Counted from the stretch's first letter, positions 14,911-25,013 are shown. The stretch is DNA of 64,000 nucleotides from Serratia ureilytica (GCF_013375155.1 NZ_JABXOF010000009.1:1-64000); one strand, 5' to 3'. Translations and numbers: made by a program. Notes: a model not told the origin generated them from the letters alone.

Positions 14911-14933
14911 AAAAGCCGCCCTATGGGCGGCTT
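14911..14933 (-). terminator. Attenuator or terminator between tatC and tatD
   Basis: On the minus strand a 9-bp stem (AAGCCGCCC with GGGCGGCTT, 3-base loop) is followed by TTTTGCTTT. It lies 15 bp downstream of tatC and before tatD, so it probably reduces tatD expression relative to tatABC. Confidence 0.55.
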
Positions 14934-14948
14934 CGCAATCAATGTGGA

Positions 14949-15719
14949 TCAGGGCGCTGGGGGTTCGTCACCCTCGTCGTCGTCTTCCGCCTGCGGACGG
15001 CGTTTGCCGGTATAGAAGCGAGCGAAGAATACCCCCACTTCAAACAGCAGATACATCGGTATCGCCAGCAGGGTTTGCGAGAACACGTCCGGCGGCGTCA
15101 ACAACATGCCGACCACAAACGCGCCGACCAACACATACGGCCGTTTCTTCTTCAGGTCTTCCGGCGAAGTGACGCCGCTCCAGCACAGCAGAATGATGGC
15201 GACCGGCACTTCGAAGGCGACGCCAAACGCCATAAACAGCGCCATGACGAAATCGAGGTAGTTTTTAATGTCGGTCGCAATGGTCACCCCCATCGGCGCG
15301 GTCTTGGCGAAGAAGCCGAAGGCCAGCGGGAACACGATGAAGTAGGCGAAGGCCATGCCGAGGTAAAACAACAGGCTGCTGGACACCAGCAACGGCATCA
15401 TCAGGCGGCGTTCATGCTTGTACAGCGCAGGCGCGATAAACGCCCATACCTGATACAGGATCATCGGCGCGGAGACGAACACCGAAACGATCATGGTCAG
15501 CTTGATCGGGGTGAAAAACGGTGACGCCACGTCGGTGGCGATCATGCTCGCGCCGGCCGGCAACTGCTTGAGCAGCGGCGCAGAAACCAGCTGGTAGATG
15601 TCGTTGGCGAAAAACACCAGCACCACGAACACCGCCAGTACGCAAATAATCGAGTTCAACAGCCGCTTGCGCAGCTCTATCAGATGACTGATAAGGGGTT
15701 GGGTATCTTCAACAGCCAT
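14949..15719 (-). CDS. tatC: Twin-arginine translocase subunit TatC
   Basis: A 256-residue inner-membrane protein with six predicted membrane segments. With TatB it forms the receptor for twin-arginine signal peptides. Conserved features include HLIELRKRL near the N-terminus, the periplasmic [17 protein letters not shown] and the F-E-P block [11 protein letters not shown]. The tail after about residue 235 is charged and acidic (EDDDEGDE). It starts 3 bp after tatB. Confidence 0.97.
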   Translation of the reverse strand: MAVEDTQPLISHLIELRKRLLNSIICVLAVFVVLVFFANDIYQLVSAPLLKQLPAGASMIATDVASPFFTPIKLTMIVSVFVSAPMILYQVWAFIAPALYKHERRLMMPLLVSSSLLFYLGMAFAYFIVFPLAFGFFAKTAPMGVTIATDIKNYLDFVMALFMAFGVAFEVPVAIILLCWSGVTSPEDLKKKRPYVLVGAFVVGMLLTPPDVFSQTLLAIPMYLLFEVGVFFARFYTGKRRPQAEDDDEGDEPPAP

Positions 15720-15722
15720 GTA

Positions 15723-16280
15723 TTAACGATCGCCACTAGGTTGGTGAGACGCTGGGGTTTTATCCGCAACAGGTTCGACAGGAGCAGGCGCTGTTTCCAC
15801 CGGCGCTTTAGCCGGTTGCGCCGCCACTGGCGCAGCCACGACGGCTTCAGGTTCCACTGCCGGTTTTGGCACGGCGGCGGGCGCGCTGGCGCTGGTTGCC
15901 GCTTCCGCCGGCGTCACGCCGTCGTGCAAGGCTTCCGGATCGATGGCCTGCGGGTTATGGATGGTGTTCGCCAGCTCTTCTTTCTCGCCCCGGTAGGTGC
16001 GTTTCAAGGATTCCGCCGCGTCTTTCAGCTCATCCATCGACGCCTTCAACTCCGGCGTCAGGTTCTGCAGGCCGGCCTGTTCGGCTTTCTTCAGGCTGTC
16101 CTGCAGCTCCTGCAGCTTCAGCTCCTGAGACAGTTCGTGCTGCACCGAGGCCGCCAGCGAGCGCAGCGCGCGGATCCAGCCCGATACCGTTCTGACCGCA
16201 ACCGGCAAGCGTTCCGGCCCCAGAACAACCAGGCCGATCACCAGCACCAGCAGCAGCTCACTAAACCCAATGTCAAACAC
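15723..16280 (-). CDS. tatB: Twin-arginine translocase subunit TatB
   Basis: A 185-residue protein with one N-terminal membrane helix ([20 protein letters not shown]), an [13 protein letters not shown] hinge and amphipathic helix, a charged coiled region to about residue 100, and an Ala/Pro/Val-rich low-complexity tail (about 125-170) that is a little longer than in E. coli (171 residues in all). It forms the TatBC receptor complex. It starts 3 bp after tatA. Confidence 0.96.
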   Translation of the reverse strand: MFDIGFSELLLVLVIGLVVLGPERLPVAVRTVSGWIRALRSLAASVQHELSQELKLQELQDSLKKAEQAGLQNLTPELKASMDELKDAAESLKRTYRGEKEELANTIHNPQAIDPEALHDGVTPAEAATSASAPAAVPKPAVEPEAVVAAPVAAQPAKAPVETAPAPVEPVADKTPASHQPSGDR

Positions 16281-16283
16281 GGT

Positions 16284-16547
16284 TTATACCTGCTCTTTGT
16301 TCTTCGACTCTTCCGGTTTCACTTCCGGCTGCTTATCGGTAATAGGCTTGGCCGAGAAATCAGCGTCATCCAGGCTGCTTTTTTCAGCCGTGTTGGGGGT
16401 CGACGGCGTATCGTCGCCGATCGCTTTTTTGAAGCCCTTGATCGAGGCGCCGAGATCGGAACCCAGCGTGCGCAGTTTTTTGGTGCCGAACAGCAGCACC
16501 ACGATCACTGCGATGATCAACAATTGCGTAATACTAATACCGCCCAT
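16284..16547 (-). CDS. tatA: Twin-arginine translocase pore subunit TatA
   Basis: An 87-residue protein with an N-terminal membrane helix, the [20 protein letters not shown] hinge and amphipathic helix, and an acidic tail. TatA oligomers are recruited to the TatBC receptor to move folded proteins. It is the first gene of tatABC(D); the 80 bp to ubiB leave room for a promoter. Confidence 0.96.
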   Translation of the reverse strand: MGGISITQLLIIAVIVVLLFGTKKLRTLGSDLGASIKGFKKAIGDDTPSTPNTAEKSSLDDADFSAKPITDKQPEVKPEESKNKEQV

Positions 16548-16627
16548 TTTAATTACCTCTAATTTTAAGGGGTCTTTTAAAGCCAGCCCGCATTATAGAG
16601 CCGACTTTACCAGAGTAACGAATTAAA

Positions 16628-18259
16628 TCAGGTGGTTCGCTTCCAGCCAATCACCCAGCATACGATGCCGGCGGCCATCATCCAGGCGGGGAACACCTCG
16701 ATTTGCCCCAGCAGCAACAGCGTGCCGCTTACCAACAGTGTAGCGCCAACGCCGAACAAATAACGTGACTGCCCCTGACGAACCCGCTGAGCCTGCATCT
16801 GGTTGGTCAGCTTATCAACGCTTTGTTGCAACAGTTTATGCTGCTGCAGGCTGTCGTAAAACAGCTCGGGCAGCTCGGGCAGTTTCTCCGCCCAGAACGG
16901 CGCCTTCTCTTTCAGCGCGCGCACCACGGCGGGAATGCCGACCTGATCGCGCAGCCAACTCTCGAGGAACGGCTTGGCGGTGGTCCACAGATCCAACTGC
17001 GGGTAAAGCTGACGCCCCAGCCCTTCAACATACAGCAAGGTCTTCTGCAATAACACCAGCTGCGGCTGCACTTCCATATTGAAGCGGCGCGCGGTGTTGA
17101 ACAGGTTCAGTAGCACGTTGCCGAAGGAGATCTCCGCCAGCGGCTTCTCGAAAATCGGTTCGCACACGGTACGGATGGCGAATTCGAAGTCTTCCACGTT
17201 GGTGTCGCGCGGCACCCAGCCGGAGTCGACGTGCAGTTCCGCCACCTTGCGGTAATCGCGGTTGAAGAAGGCGATGAAGTTTTCCGCCAGATAGCGTTTG
17301 TCATCCTTGTTCAACGAACCGACGATGCCGCAGTCGATGCCGATGTAGCAAGGATCTTCCGGATGTTCGTAGCTGACGAAAATATTACCGGGATGCATGT
17401 CCGCATGGAAGAAGCTGTCGCGGAATACCTGGGTAAAGAACACCTGAACGCCGCGTTCCGCCAACAGTTTCATGTTGGTGCCCTGCTGCTCCAGCGTGGC
17501 GATGTCCGAGACCGGAATGCCGTAGATACGCTCCATCACCAACACGCTTTCGCGGCAGTAGTCGGAGTAAACTTCCGGCACGTACAGCATCGGGCTGCCG
17601 TCGAAATTGCGACGCAGCTGAATGGCGTTGGCCGCTTCGCGCAGCAGGTTCAATTCGTCCAGCAGGGTTTTTTCGTACTCGCGCACCACTTCGCGCGGAC
17701 GCAGGCGGCGGCCGTCCGGCAACAGCTTCGGCACCCAGCCTGCCAGCCGGTACATCAAGCGCACGTCGGCTTTGATAATCGGCCCGATATCCGGCCGGAT
17801 CACCTTCAGCACCACTTCCTGGCCGGTGGTTTTCAGCCGCGCGGTATGCACCTGCGCGATCGAGGCGGACGCCAGCGGCTGCTGCTCGAAGTCGTCGAAC
17901 CAGGTTTCCAGCGGGCCGCCCATCGCCAGCTCGATATGCTTGCGCGCCAGCGCACCGTCGAAAGGCGCCACCCGATCCTGCAGCAGCGTCAGCTGATCGG
18001 CAATGTGCGGCGGGAACAGATCGCGGCGGGTAGACATCATCTGGCCGAACTTGATCCAGACCGGCCCCAATTCCTGCAGCGCCAGCCGCAGACGTTCGCC
18101 CAGCGGTTTGTCCTTGTGCCGATTAGGCATCCAGAACAGCAGCCGGCGGCCGAAGCGCAGCGGCAGCGTCAAACGCATTGTCGGGATCAGCTCGTCCAGC
18201 CCATAGCTGAGAAAAACGCGGACGATAAAATACAAACGGCGCAGTTCGCCTGGGGTCAT
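16628..18259 (-). CDS. ubiB: Ubiquinone biosynthesis regulatory protein kinase UbiB
   Basis: A 543-residue protein of the UbiB/ADCK atypical kinase family, with an ATPase-like domain (KxGQ motif as [11 protein letters not shown], about 85; invariant Lys in [27 protein letters not shown]) and two C-terminal membrane helices (last about 50 residues). It supports the aerobic ubiquinone synthesis complex. Its ATG overlaps the ubiJ stop (ATGA). The trio ubiE-ubiJ-ubiB matches E. coli order. Confidence 0.96.
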   Translation of the reverse strand: MTPGELRRLYFIVRVFLSYGLDELIPTMRLTLPLRFGRRLLFWMPNRHKDKPLGERLRLALQELGPVWIKFGQMMSTRRDLFPPHIADQLTLLQDRVAPFDGALARKHIELAMGGPLETWFDDFEQQPLASASIAQVHTARLKTTGQEVVLKVIRPDIGPIIKADVRLMYRLAGWVPKLLPDGRRLRPREVVREYEKTLLDELNLLREAANAIQLRRNFDGSPMLYVPEVYSDYCRESVLVMERIYGIPVSDIATLEQQGTNMKLLAERGVQVFFTQVFRDSFFHADMHPGNIFVSYEHPEDPCYIGIDCGIVGSLNKDDKRYLAENFIAFFNRDYRKVAELHVDSGWVPRDTNVEDFEFAIRTVCEPIFEKPLAEISFGNVLLNLFNTARRFNMEVQPQLVLLQKTLLYVEGLGRQLYPQLDLWTTAKPFLESWLRDQVGIPAVVRALKEKAPFWAEKLPELPELFYDSLQQHKLLQQSVDKLTNQMQAQRVRQGQSRYLFGVGATLLVSGTLLLLGQIEVFPAWMMAAGIVCWVIGWKRTT

Positions 18260-18864
18260 CGCTTGCCCTCCAACTTATCCATGCGGGCAATCAGCGCTTC
18301 CGCGCTGCGGGCGAGCGCATCCACTTCTTCATTGAACCACACCACTTCCAGCGGCCCCGGCGCCAGACGCCACTCTTCCGTCAGCGCCTCAGCCATGTCT
18401 TGCTGCCGACGCATCAATCCGGCCTTGAGTAACGAAGCACCTTTGCCCAGCGCCTGCGTAATGCCTTGAGCGGCGATATCGCCGATATAGGGCGCCAGCC
18501 ATTCCGCCGGATCCCACTCCGCCAGATCGAGCAGGCCAACCAGCTGTTGCACCACCTGAATATCCCCTTCCACCGTCAATTCGCCGCTGCGCATCAGCAC
18601 CGGCAACTGCTGGCGATCGCGCAGCTTCAGTAAGGAGGGAATGCGGCTGCGCACCGTGCAATCGGCGCTGTCTTCAGACTGCCCCAGCACATCCACGCGC
18701 AGTTCGCTGAACACCAGCACCAGCGGTGAAGCCAACTCTTCCAGTTCGATGCGCAGCACCTTGCCCGCCAGGCGTTGGCGAGCGGCTTTCATGCTGCGAT
18801 CGCGAAACAGCAGGTTATTCAGCGAGGTTTCCAGCGCACCGGTCAGCAGAGGGGTAAACAGCAT
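18256..18864 (-). CDS. ubiJ: Ubiquinone biosynthesis accessory factor UbiJ
   Basis: A 202-residue protein with an N-terminal SCP2-like lipid-binding domain ([14 protein letters not shown], then [20 protein letters not shown]) that binds ubiquinone intermediates in the soluble Ubi complex with UbiK. Two ATGs lie six bases apart; the second (18864) has GAGGGAG at the better distance, the first would add two residues. It starts 13 bp after ubiE and overlaps ubiB by four bases. In E. coli the 3' half of this gene also produces the small RNA EsrE; whether that holds here cannot be judged from sequence alone. Confidence 0.92.
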   Translation of the reverse strand: MLFTPLLTGALETSLNNLLFRDRSMKAARQRLAGKVLRIELEELASPLVLVFSELRVDVLGQSEDSADCTVRSRIPSLLKLRDRQQLPVLMRSGELTVEGDIQVVQQLVGLLDLAEWDPAEWLAPYIGDIAAQGITQALGKGASLLKAGLMRRQQDMAEALTEEWRLAPGPLEVVWFNEEVDALARSAEALIARMDKLEGKR

Positions 18865-18877
18865 CGGCATCTCCCTC

Positions 18878-19633
18878 TCAGAACTTGAAGCCGCGATGCA
18901 GGGCGACAATCCCACCGGTCAGGTTGAAATAGGTGACGTTTTCAAAACCGGCGTTGCCCATCATGCCCTTCAGGGTTTCCTGATCGGGGTGCATACGGAT
19001 CGATTCCGCCAGATAGCGATAGCTGTCCGGATCTTTCACTACCAGCTCGCCGATCTTCGGCAGCACGTGGAAAGAGTATGCGTCGTAAGCTTTGCTCAGC
19101 GGCGCCAGCAGCGGTTTGGAGAACTCCAGCACCAACAGGCGGCCGCCCGGCTTCAGCACGCGGAACATCGAACGCAGCGCTTTGTCTTTGTCGGTGACGT
19201 TACGCAGGCCAAAGGAGATGGTGATGCAATCGAAGTAATTGTCCGGGAACGGCAGCGCTTCGGCGTTGGCCTGCACGTAATTGATGTTGCCGACGATGCC
19301 GCGATCGCGCAGCTTCTCGCGCCCCATCTTCAGCATCGAATCGTTGATGTCCGCCAGCACCACCTGCCCCTGCTCGCCAACCATGCGGGAGAACTTGGCG
19401 GCCAGGTCGCCGGTGCCACCGGCCAGATCCAGCACGCGCTGCCCGCGGCGCACGCCGCTGCAGTCAATGGTGAAACGCTTCCAGATACGGTGGATGCCGA
19501 ACGACATCAGGTCGTTCATCACGTCATACTTTGCCGCTACCGAATGAAAAACGTCCGCCACCATGGCCTGTTTTTCGTCTCTAGCGACGGTGCGAAAACC
19601 GAAATCGGTGGTTTCCTGCGATTGATCTGCCAT
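18878..19633 (-). CDS. ubiE: Ubiquinone/menaquinone C-methyltransferase
   Basis: A 251-residue SAM-dependent class I methyltransferase that methylates the quinone ring in both ubiquinone and menaquinone synthesis. Motif I is [13 protein letters not shown] (about 70-82), followed by the motif II region and [15 protein letters not shown]. The length equals that of E. coli UbiE. It is the first gene of ubiEJB, 78 bp after rmuC. Confidence 0.97.
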   Translation of the reverse strand: MADQSQETTDFGFRTVARDEKQAMVADVFHSVAAKYDVMNDLMSFGIHRIWKRFTIDCSGVRRGQRVLDLAGGTGDLAAKFSRMVGEQGQVVLADINDSMLKMGREKLRDRGIVGNINYVQANAEALPFPDNYFDCITISFGLRNVTDKDKALRSMFRVLKPGGRLLVLEFSKPLLAPLSKAYDAYSFHVLPKIGELVVKDPDSYRYLAESIRMHPDQETLKGMMGNAGFENVTYFNLTGGIVALHRGFKF

Positions 19634-19711
19634 TGTCCTGCCTGCTATTCAGTCAATTTTGTGTGGATGAGTGTACCAGAAGCCCGAGGAATACCCCACC
19701 TCGCCACGGCC

Positions 19712-21259
19712 TCAGCCGTGCGAAACGAAGCCCGGTTCCCCGGTGGTATCATCATCGTCGTTCGTCTGCGGCAGCGCGGCGACCTCGTCGTCGTTCGCCT
19801 CTTCCGCTTCATCGTGTTGCGCGCCGGCTTGCTGCGCCAGCAGCGGGTTTATCGGCCGCTTGACCTCAACCCCCAGCGCACGGAAACCTTCAATTTGGCC
19901 GATAAGATTACCACGGCCTTCGCTCAGTTTGTTCATCGCCTGACGATAACTGCCCTGCGCCTTGTCCAGGCTCTGCCCCAGCGCGGACATATCGTCCACG
20001 AACAGCCGCATCTTGTCATACAGTTTCGCCGCGCGCTCGGCGATGCGCTGGGCATTCTGGCTCTGATGCTCATAGCGCCACAGGTTGGTTATGGTACGCA
20101 GCGCCACCAGCAACGTGGTCGGGCTGACCAGCATGATGTTGTGCTTGAGCGCTTCGCTGATCAGCTCCGGCTCGCGATCGATAGCCAGCAGGAAGGCCGG
20201 CTCGACCGGAATGAACATCAGCACATAGTCCAGCGAACGCAGCCCCGGCAGCTGCTGGTAGTCCTTGCGGCCCAGCATGCGAATGTGGCCGCGCAGCGAA
20301 GCGATATGTTCGCTCAGCGCCGCTTCGCGCTCCGCCTCGTCTTCACCGTTGAAATAGCGCTCGTAGGCGATCAGCGACATCTTGGCGTCGATCACGACAT
20401 CCTTGCCCTGCGGCAGGCGCACGATCACATCGGGCTGCATGCGGCTCTGATGATCTACCCGCACGTTGACCTGCGTTTCATACTCGTGCCCTTCGCGCAG
20501 GCCGGAGGCCTCCAGCACCCGGCTCAGCACCACTTCGCCCCAGTTGCCCTGGGTCTTGTTGTCGCCTTTCAGCGCCTTGGTGAGGTTGATGGCCTCGCGC
20601 GCCATCTGCGCATTCAACTGCTGCAGATTGCGTATCTCGTGCGTCAGCGTATGGCGCTCACGTGCCTCCTGGCCAAAGCTGTCCTGCACCTGCCGGCGGA
20701 AACCGTCCAGTTGTTCGCGCAGCGGCAGCAGTAACCGATCCAAACTTTGCTTATTTTGCTCGTCCACCTTGCGGCCGCTGTGTTCAAAAATGCGGTTGGC
20801 GAGGTTTTCAAACTGGGTAGTGAGGCGCTGTTCGCTGTTGATCAGCAGACGCTGCTTCTCCTCCGCCGCCATGCGCGTCTCTTCCAGACGGATGGTGACT
20901 TCGCGCAGCTCGGCCTCCTGCGCGCTGTTCACCTCGCGCTGGGCGCGCAGCTCTTGGTTGAGCAGCTCGCATTCGTTGCGCCAATGGTTGAGCTGTTGCA
21001 GTTTTTCATGCCCGGCCGCCAGCTGGCTGTGCAGGTTGCGCAGCTCCAGCTCGTTCTGGCGCGACTGCTGTTCGTGGCGCAGCAGGGCCTCCTGCCGCAC
21101 GGCCGTCTCCTGCTGCGCCTGCTGCAACGCTTGCTCCAGCAACCGCAGTTCGGTTTCATGTTGCGCGTTCGTCTGCTGCACTCGCAGACTGGCGATCAGC
21201 CACCCTAACAGCATGCCGATCGCGACGCCGCCAATCCCATAAATCAGACTGGTATCCAC
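19712..21259 (-). CDS. rmuC: DNA recombination protein RmuC
   Basis: A 515-residue protein with an N-terminal membrane helix (about 5-22), a long Gln/Glu/Arg-rich coiled coil (about 25-200) and the C-terminal RmuC domain, which has a nuclease-like core (GNWGEVVLSRVLE, then VIDAKMSLIAY). The last about 40 residues are acidic (EEANDDE, NDDDD). RmuC loss affects inversion rates at short inverted repeats in E. coli; its direct activity is inferred. The direction and place next to ubiE match E. coli, though udp is not adjacent here. Confidence 0.93.
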   Translation of the reverse strand: MDTSLIYGIGGVAIGMLLGWLIASLRVQQTNAQHETELRLLEQALQQAQQETAVRQEALLRHEQQSRQNELELRNLHSQLAAGHEKLQQLNHWRNECELLNQELRAQREVNSAQEAELREVTIRLEETRMAAEEKQRLLINSEQRLTTQFENLANRIFEHSGRKVDEQNKQSLDRLLLPLREQLDGFRRQVQDSFGQEARERHTLTHEIRNLQQLNAQMAREAINLTKALKGDNKTQGNWGEVVLSRVLEASGLREGHEYETQVNVRVDHQSRMQPDVIVRLPQGKDVVIDAKMSLIAYERYFNGEDEAEREAALSEHIASLRGHIRMLGRKDYQQLPGLRSLDYVLMFIPVEPAFLLAIDREPELISEALKHNIMLVSPTTLLVALRTITNLWRYEHQSQNAQRIAERAAKLYDKMRLFVDDMSALGQSLDKAQGSYRQAMNKLSEGRGNLIGQIEGFRALGVEVKRPINPLLAQQAGAQHDEAEEANDDEVAALPQTNDDDDTTGEPGFVSHG

Positions 21260-21399
21260 CCTGCCTCCTGTTGCACCTTGCCGTTCCGGCGTTTCGCACG
21301 CCCATTGCCCGTCACGTTAAGGGGAGGCTGTATGGATGTCCAGCCTGATTTTGCCCGCCGCGCACAATATTGCGCGGCGCTGCGCAATTTAGCGAGAAA

Positions 21400-21930
21400 T
21401 CAGCCCAGCCACTGGCTGAGCCACTTGATGCCGAACGCCCCCGGCGCCAGAATGCCGAACGCCCAGATCATCGCCGACGTGACGTTGGCCAACTGGAAGT
21501 AGCGCTGCGGCATGCCGCAAATGCCCCCCACCAGCGGCACCACGGCGCGCAGCGGGCCGAAGAAGCGGCCAATGAAAATGCCCAGCACGCCCCAGCGCTC
21601 AAAGAAGGCGTGGCCGCGCGCCAGCAGCTGCGGATTGCGCGACAGCGGCCACATATGGGCCACCCGATCCTGATAGTGGTAGCCGATCCAGTACGAGAGC
21701 CAGTCGCCGAAAAACGCCCCGGCGGCGGCGGCGGCCCAAATCGGCCAAAAGGCGATGCCGCTTTCGCCGATCAGCGCGCCCAGCGCCAGCAGGATCACCG
21801 TGGCCGGCAGCAGCAGCGACAAAAACGCCAGCGACTCGCCGAACGCCAGGAAGAAGATGATGGGAATGGCCCAGCCTTCGTGCTGACGCACGACGTCGCT
21901 GACCCAGTTGATAACGTCATTGAGGCTCAA
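21400..21930 (-). CDS. DedA-family membrane protein
   Basis: A 176-residue protein with about four to five hydrophobic segments and the DedA signature FIGRFFGPLRAVVPLVGG (about residues 118-135), plus the E and R positions typical of these proton-dependent lipid-carrier flippases. The start is TTG at 21930; AGGAG lies 8 bases upstream and no in-frame ATG exists near the N-terminus. It lies between rmuC and a tyrosine phosphatase gene in the same direction. The paralogue (YohD, YabI or other) is not certain. Confidence 0.85.
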   Translation of the reverse strand: MSLNDVINWVSDVVRQHEGWAIPIIFFLAFGESLAFLSLLLPATVILLALGALIGESGIAFWPIWAAAAAGAFFGDWLSYWIGYHYQDRVAHMWPLSRNPQLLARGHAFFERWGVLGIFIGRFFGPLRAVVPLVGGICGMPQRYFQLANVTSAMIWAFGILAPGAFGIKWLSQWLG

Positions 21931-22009
21931 TGCGGGGCTCCTGATACGCGATGGTTCGCCGCCTAGGATAAGCCGGGGCGAGTTAAACCCCGGCTAAACA
22001 CGCGGAAAT

Positions 22010-22792
22010 TTACTCGAGGTAGTACGCCCGCAGCGCTTCGCGCTGGGCCGCGCCCAGGCCGTATTCCGCTTCCAGCCAGCGGTCGGTGGAGCCGTATTGT
22101 TGGCGGATGCAGCCCAGCGCCGTCATCAGGAACTCCTCGCGCGCGCTGAGCACGTAGGCGAATTGCTCCAGCGCCGCCGCATTCAACTTGATAGACAGCT
22201 GATCCAGCATCTGCTCGCGGAAAGCGGCCAGCGTGGTTTCGGTCAGCAGATAGTCTTCCAGCACCGTCGCTTCGTCGGCCCCCAGCGCGAACAGCACCAG
22301 CGCCGAACCGACCCCGGTGCGATCCTTGCCGACCGCGCAGTGTTGCACGATTGCGCCGCCGCCGGGGTTGCTCAACAGCTGCGCCAACCGCTGATAGGCC
22401 GCATTGCCGAACGGCAGGCGGCGATACAGCTCCAGCATGAACGCCCGGGCGTCGAAAGCGGCCAGCGTTTCGTTGGTGAGCTTTTCCAGGTTGGCGTTGA
22501 CTTCGCTGCTCAGCGGGTTGGCCGGCACGTGGTGATAGTCGGCGCCATTCCACAGAATATCCGGTTTGGCCTGCACTTCGTCGGCATCGCGGTAGTCCAG
22601 CACCGAACGCACCGGCACCCCAGCGAGGAAAGTGCAGTCGTTTTCCGTCAGCCGCTCGAGAGAACCGGAGCGGAACAGCAGGCCGCGTTTGATGCGGCGC
22701 CCGTCGGCCACGCCGTTGCCGCCGAAGTCACGGAAGTTAATGCCGCCGTCGAGCGGCGCAAGCGAAGGATGAAGCAGGATCTGGGCGGTCAT
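22010..22792 (-). CDS. Tyrosine-protein phosphatase (Y_phosphatase3 type)
   Basis: A 260-residue protein with the active-site P-loop HCAVGKDRTG (about residues 150-159), where the Cys is the nucleophile and the Arg binds phosphate, and an N-terminal NFRDFGG, both typical of the Y_phosphatase3/LipA-like family. Such enzymes act on phosphotyrosine or phosphoinositides; the substrate here is unknown. It is located between udp and a DedA gene, where E. coli has neither. The conserved Lys-Asp after Gly (GKDRTG) is intact, so the enzyme is probably active. Confidence 0.85.
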   Translation of the reverse strand: MTAQILLHPSLAPLDGGINFRDFGGNGVADGRRIKRGLLFRSGSLERLTENDCTFLAGVPVRSVLDYRDADEVQAKPDILWNGADYHHVPANPLSSEVNANLEKLTNETLAAFDARAFMLELYRRLPFGNAAYQRLAQLLSNPGGGAIVQHCAVGKDRTGVGSALVLFALGADEATVLEDYLLTETTLAAFREQMLDQLSIKLNAAALEQFAYVLSAREEFLMTALGCIRQQYGSTDRWLEAEYGLGAAQREALRAYYLE

Positions 22793-22882
22793 AAACGTCC
22801 TCGTTGTTTTTGTTCTGACAACGCGCGGCAGCCATCGGCGCAGCGCTGAGGAGTATCACCGTAACAGATTAGCCGCGAATGG

Positions 22883-22907
22883 AAAAACGGACCGCGTCGG
22901 CGGCCCG
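22883..22907 (-). terminator. Rho-independent terminator after udp
   Basis: On the minus strand CGGGCCGC-CGAC-GCGGTCCG (one G-T pair) is followed by five T, 16 bp after the udp stop. Confidence 0.75.
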
Positions 22908-22922
22908 CTGGGGGTAAGGCGA

Positions 22923-23684
22923 TTACAGCAGACGGCGGGCGGCGTCCACCACGATCTGCACCGCTTTGCTTTCGGTGTTTTTCATGGTTTCGGCGTTCGG
23001 GATCTCTTGCTGGGTGCGGTTAACGATCACCCCGGCCACCATGCCGGCGCGCAGGCCCTGGCTGGCGCACATGGTCAGCAGCGTGGCGGATTCCATTTCA
23101 TAGTTCATCACGCCCATCGCCTGCCATTCTTCCATCGAGCCTTTAAAACGGCTGACCACGCGGCCGGAGTAGGTGTCGTAACGTTCCTGGCCCGGGTAGA
23201 AAGTATCGGAAGAAGCGGTTACGCCAATGTGGGTGGTCGCGCCGCTGGCTTTGGCCGCTTCCACCAGCGCGGTGGTGCAGGCGAAGTCCGCGACCGCCGG
23301 GAACTCCATCGGCGCAAAGTGCAGGCTGGCGCCGTCGAGGCGTACCGCTGCCGTAGTCACCAGTACGTCGCCGACGTTGATGTTCGCCTGAATGGCGCCG
23401 GTGGTGCCGATACGCAGGAAGGTGCGGATGCCCAGCTGCGCCAGCTCTTCCACCGCGATAGAGGTAGACGGGCCGCCGATGCCGGTGGAGCAGACGATCA
23501 CCGCCTTGCCGTCCAGCTCTGCGCGCCAGGTAGTGAATTCACGATGGGAGGCCAGATGCACCGGATTTTCCATCAGCTTGGCAATCTTCTCTACGCGCTG
23601 CGGATCGCCCGGCACGATGGCAAGCTGGGCCCCTTGTAAATCGTTCTTGGTGAGGCCGAGATGAAAAACATCAGACTGAGACAT
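22923..23684 (-). CDS. udp: Uridine phosphorylase
   Basis: A 253-residue hexameric enzyme that splits uridine into uracil and ribose-1-phosphate for pyrimidine salvage. The start at 23684 ([11 protein letters not shown]) gives the E. coli length. Phosphate and nucleoside-site blocks [32 protein letters not shown] and [12 protein letters not shown] are all present. The upstream region has two CRP sites at the spacing found in E. coli udp. It ends at its own terminator. Confidence 0.97.
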   Translation of the reverse strand: MSQSDVFHLGLTKNDLQGAQLAIVPGDPQRVEKIAKLMENPVHLASHREFTTWRAELDGKAVIVCSTGIGGPSTSIAVEELAQLGIRTFLRIGTTGAIQANINVGDVLVTTAAVRLDGASLHFAPMEFPAVADFACTTALVEAAKASGATTHIGVTASSDTFYPGQERYDTYSGRVVSRFKGSMEEWQAMGVMNYEMESATLLTMCASQGLRAGMVAGVIVNRTQQEIPNAETMKNTESKAVQIVVDAARRLL

Positions 23685-23756
23685 ACGAGACTCCTCATGG
23701 ATCATGTTTATTGGGAGGAACAAAAAAGCACTCTACTGAAAATCGCCGCTTAATTT

Positions 23757-23772
23757 CGTGACGATAGTCACT
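23757..23772. promoter_or_regulatory. CRP site, promoter-proximal, upstream of udp
   Basis: CGTGA-N6-TCACT matches the CRP consensus in 8 of 10 positions. A -10-like TAGAGT (minus strand, 23730-23735) lies about 30 bp nearer the gene, which puts this site near -41. Confidence 0.7.
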
Positions 23773-23808
23773 ATGAAAAGAGAAACAAATTACATGCTAC
23801 ATATTTTT

Positions 23809-23824
23809 TGTGATTTTTATCACA
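23809..23824. promoter_or_regulatory. CRP site, distal, upstream of udp
   Basis: TGTGA-N6-TCACA is a perfect CRP consensus. Its centre is 52 bp from that of the proximal site, the same distance as the two CRP sites that flank CytR binding at E. coli udp. Confidence 0.82.
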
Positions 23825-24173
23825 AAAAAAAGCACTATAAGGCATCCAGAACGCACCGCTAAACCTCAGTCTAGCCGACAAACCTTGCCGCTCCCTGCCC
23901 GTTGATTGCCGGCTGAAACTATTTAGCTCATCAATTCGAAATACCCCCATCTTATCGGTTGCTTAGGGACAAAAAAGCCCTCTAACGCACCTTATGGCAC
24001 TTACGCGGGCCAAAACGCGTAATAACATGATAAAAAGCGCTTAAAAATGCCGTAAAGCCAGATAATTAGCCGTTTTTTATCGACTTGTCCGAAAGTGCGC
24101 CACGCAGCGCCAATAATGGGTAATCTTTCCTATAGTTAATCTCAGCGCTTTTTTCTATTGCACGGAGACCGCA

Positions 24174-25001
24174 ATGAAAACCGAACATGTGATGACATTA
24201 GAACAGGCTCAGGGAGGATTCGCCCCGGCCGCCGCGCCGGTAGCCGCCTCCGCGATTATCACCGATGAACAGGGCATTCACGCCGGGCAAACGACTATTC
24301 CTTCCCAGGGAGACGCGCTGCCGGCCTACGTCGCCAAACCCGCCGACCACAACGGCCCCTTCCCCATCGTGCTGGTGGTGCAGGAAATCTTCGGCGTCCA
24401 TGAACATATTCAGGATCTGTGCCGTCGTCTGGCCAAACAGGGCTATCTGGCGATTGCCCCCGAGCTCTATTTCCGCCAGGGCGACGCCAACGACTACACC
24501 GATATCGGCGAGCTGTTCCAGCAGCTGGTGACCAAGGTGCCGGATCGTCAGGTGCTGTCGGATCTGGATCACGCCGCGCACTGGGCTATCCGCCACGGCG
24601 GCGACGCCGGCAAGCTGGCGATCACCGGTTTTTGCTGGGGCGGCCGCATTACCTGGCTGTACGCAGCGCACAACCCGCAGTTAAAAGCGGCCGTCGCCTG
24701 GTACGGCAAACTGGTGGGTGAAAAAACGCTGAATTCGCCGAAGCATCCGGTCGATGTCGCCACACACTTGTCAACGCCGGTGCTGGGGCTGTATGGCGGG
24801 CAGGACAGCGGTATTCCGCTGGATACGGTGGAAAACATGCGTCAGGCGATCCGCGCCGCCAACGCCGATGCCGAAATCGTGGTGTATCCTGGCGTCGGGC
24901 ACGCATTCAACGCCGACTATCGCCCCAGCTACAACGCCGAAGCGGCGGAAGACGGCTGGCAGCGCATGCTGGCGTGGTTCGCCCAGCACGGCGTCAAGTA
25001 A
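24174..25001 (+). CDS. dlhH: Dienelactone hydrolase family protein
   Basis: A 275-residue alpha/beta hydrolase, orthologue of E. coli YsgA/DlhH (271 residues) by sequence and position between udp and metE. The nucleophile elbow has cysteine (GFCWGGR, about residues 153-159) as in dienelactone hydrolases; the acid is probably in YGGQDSGIP and the His is in GVGHAFN. Dienelactone hydrolases act in chloro-aromatic breakdown, but the natural substrate of the enterobacterial enzyme is not known. GGAG lies 7 bases before the ATG. Confidence 0.92.
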   Translation: MKTEHVMTLEQAQGGFAPAAAPVAASAIITDEQGIHAGQTTIPSQGDALPAYVAKPADHNGPFPIVLVVQEIFGVHEHIQDLCRRLAKQGYLAIAPELYFRQGDANDYTDIGELFQQLVTKVPDRQVLSDLDHAAHWAIRHGGDAGKLAITGFCWGGRITWLYAAHNPQLKAAVAWYGKLVGEKTLNSPKHPVDVATHLSTPVLGLYGGQDSGIPLDTVENMRQAIRAANADAEIVVYPGVGHAFNADYRPSYNAEAAEDGWQRMLAWFAQHGVK

Positions 25002-25013
25002 TCCTCCTCGCAT

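Larger units (their letters stand above)
23685..24173. other. 489-bp divergent intergenic region udp/dlhH
   Basis: The udp-proximal third holds the two CRP sites and a probable promoter. The remaining part (about 23830-24173) is AT-rich and must contain the dlhH promoter, but no clear operator, terminator or small gene was recognised there. Confidence 0.6.

Noticed and set aside
18256-18600. EsrE small RNA in the 3' half of ubiJ
   Set aside because: Known in E. coli, but no promoter or RNA feature could be confirmed here by eye, so it is not listed as a feature.
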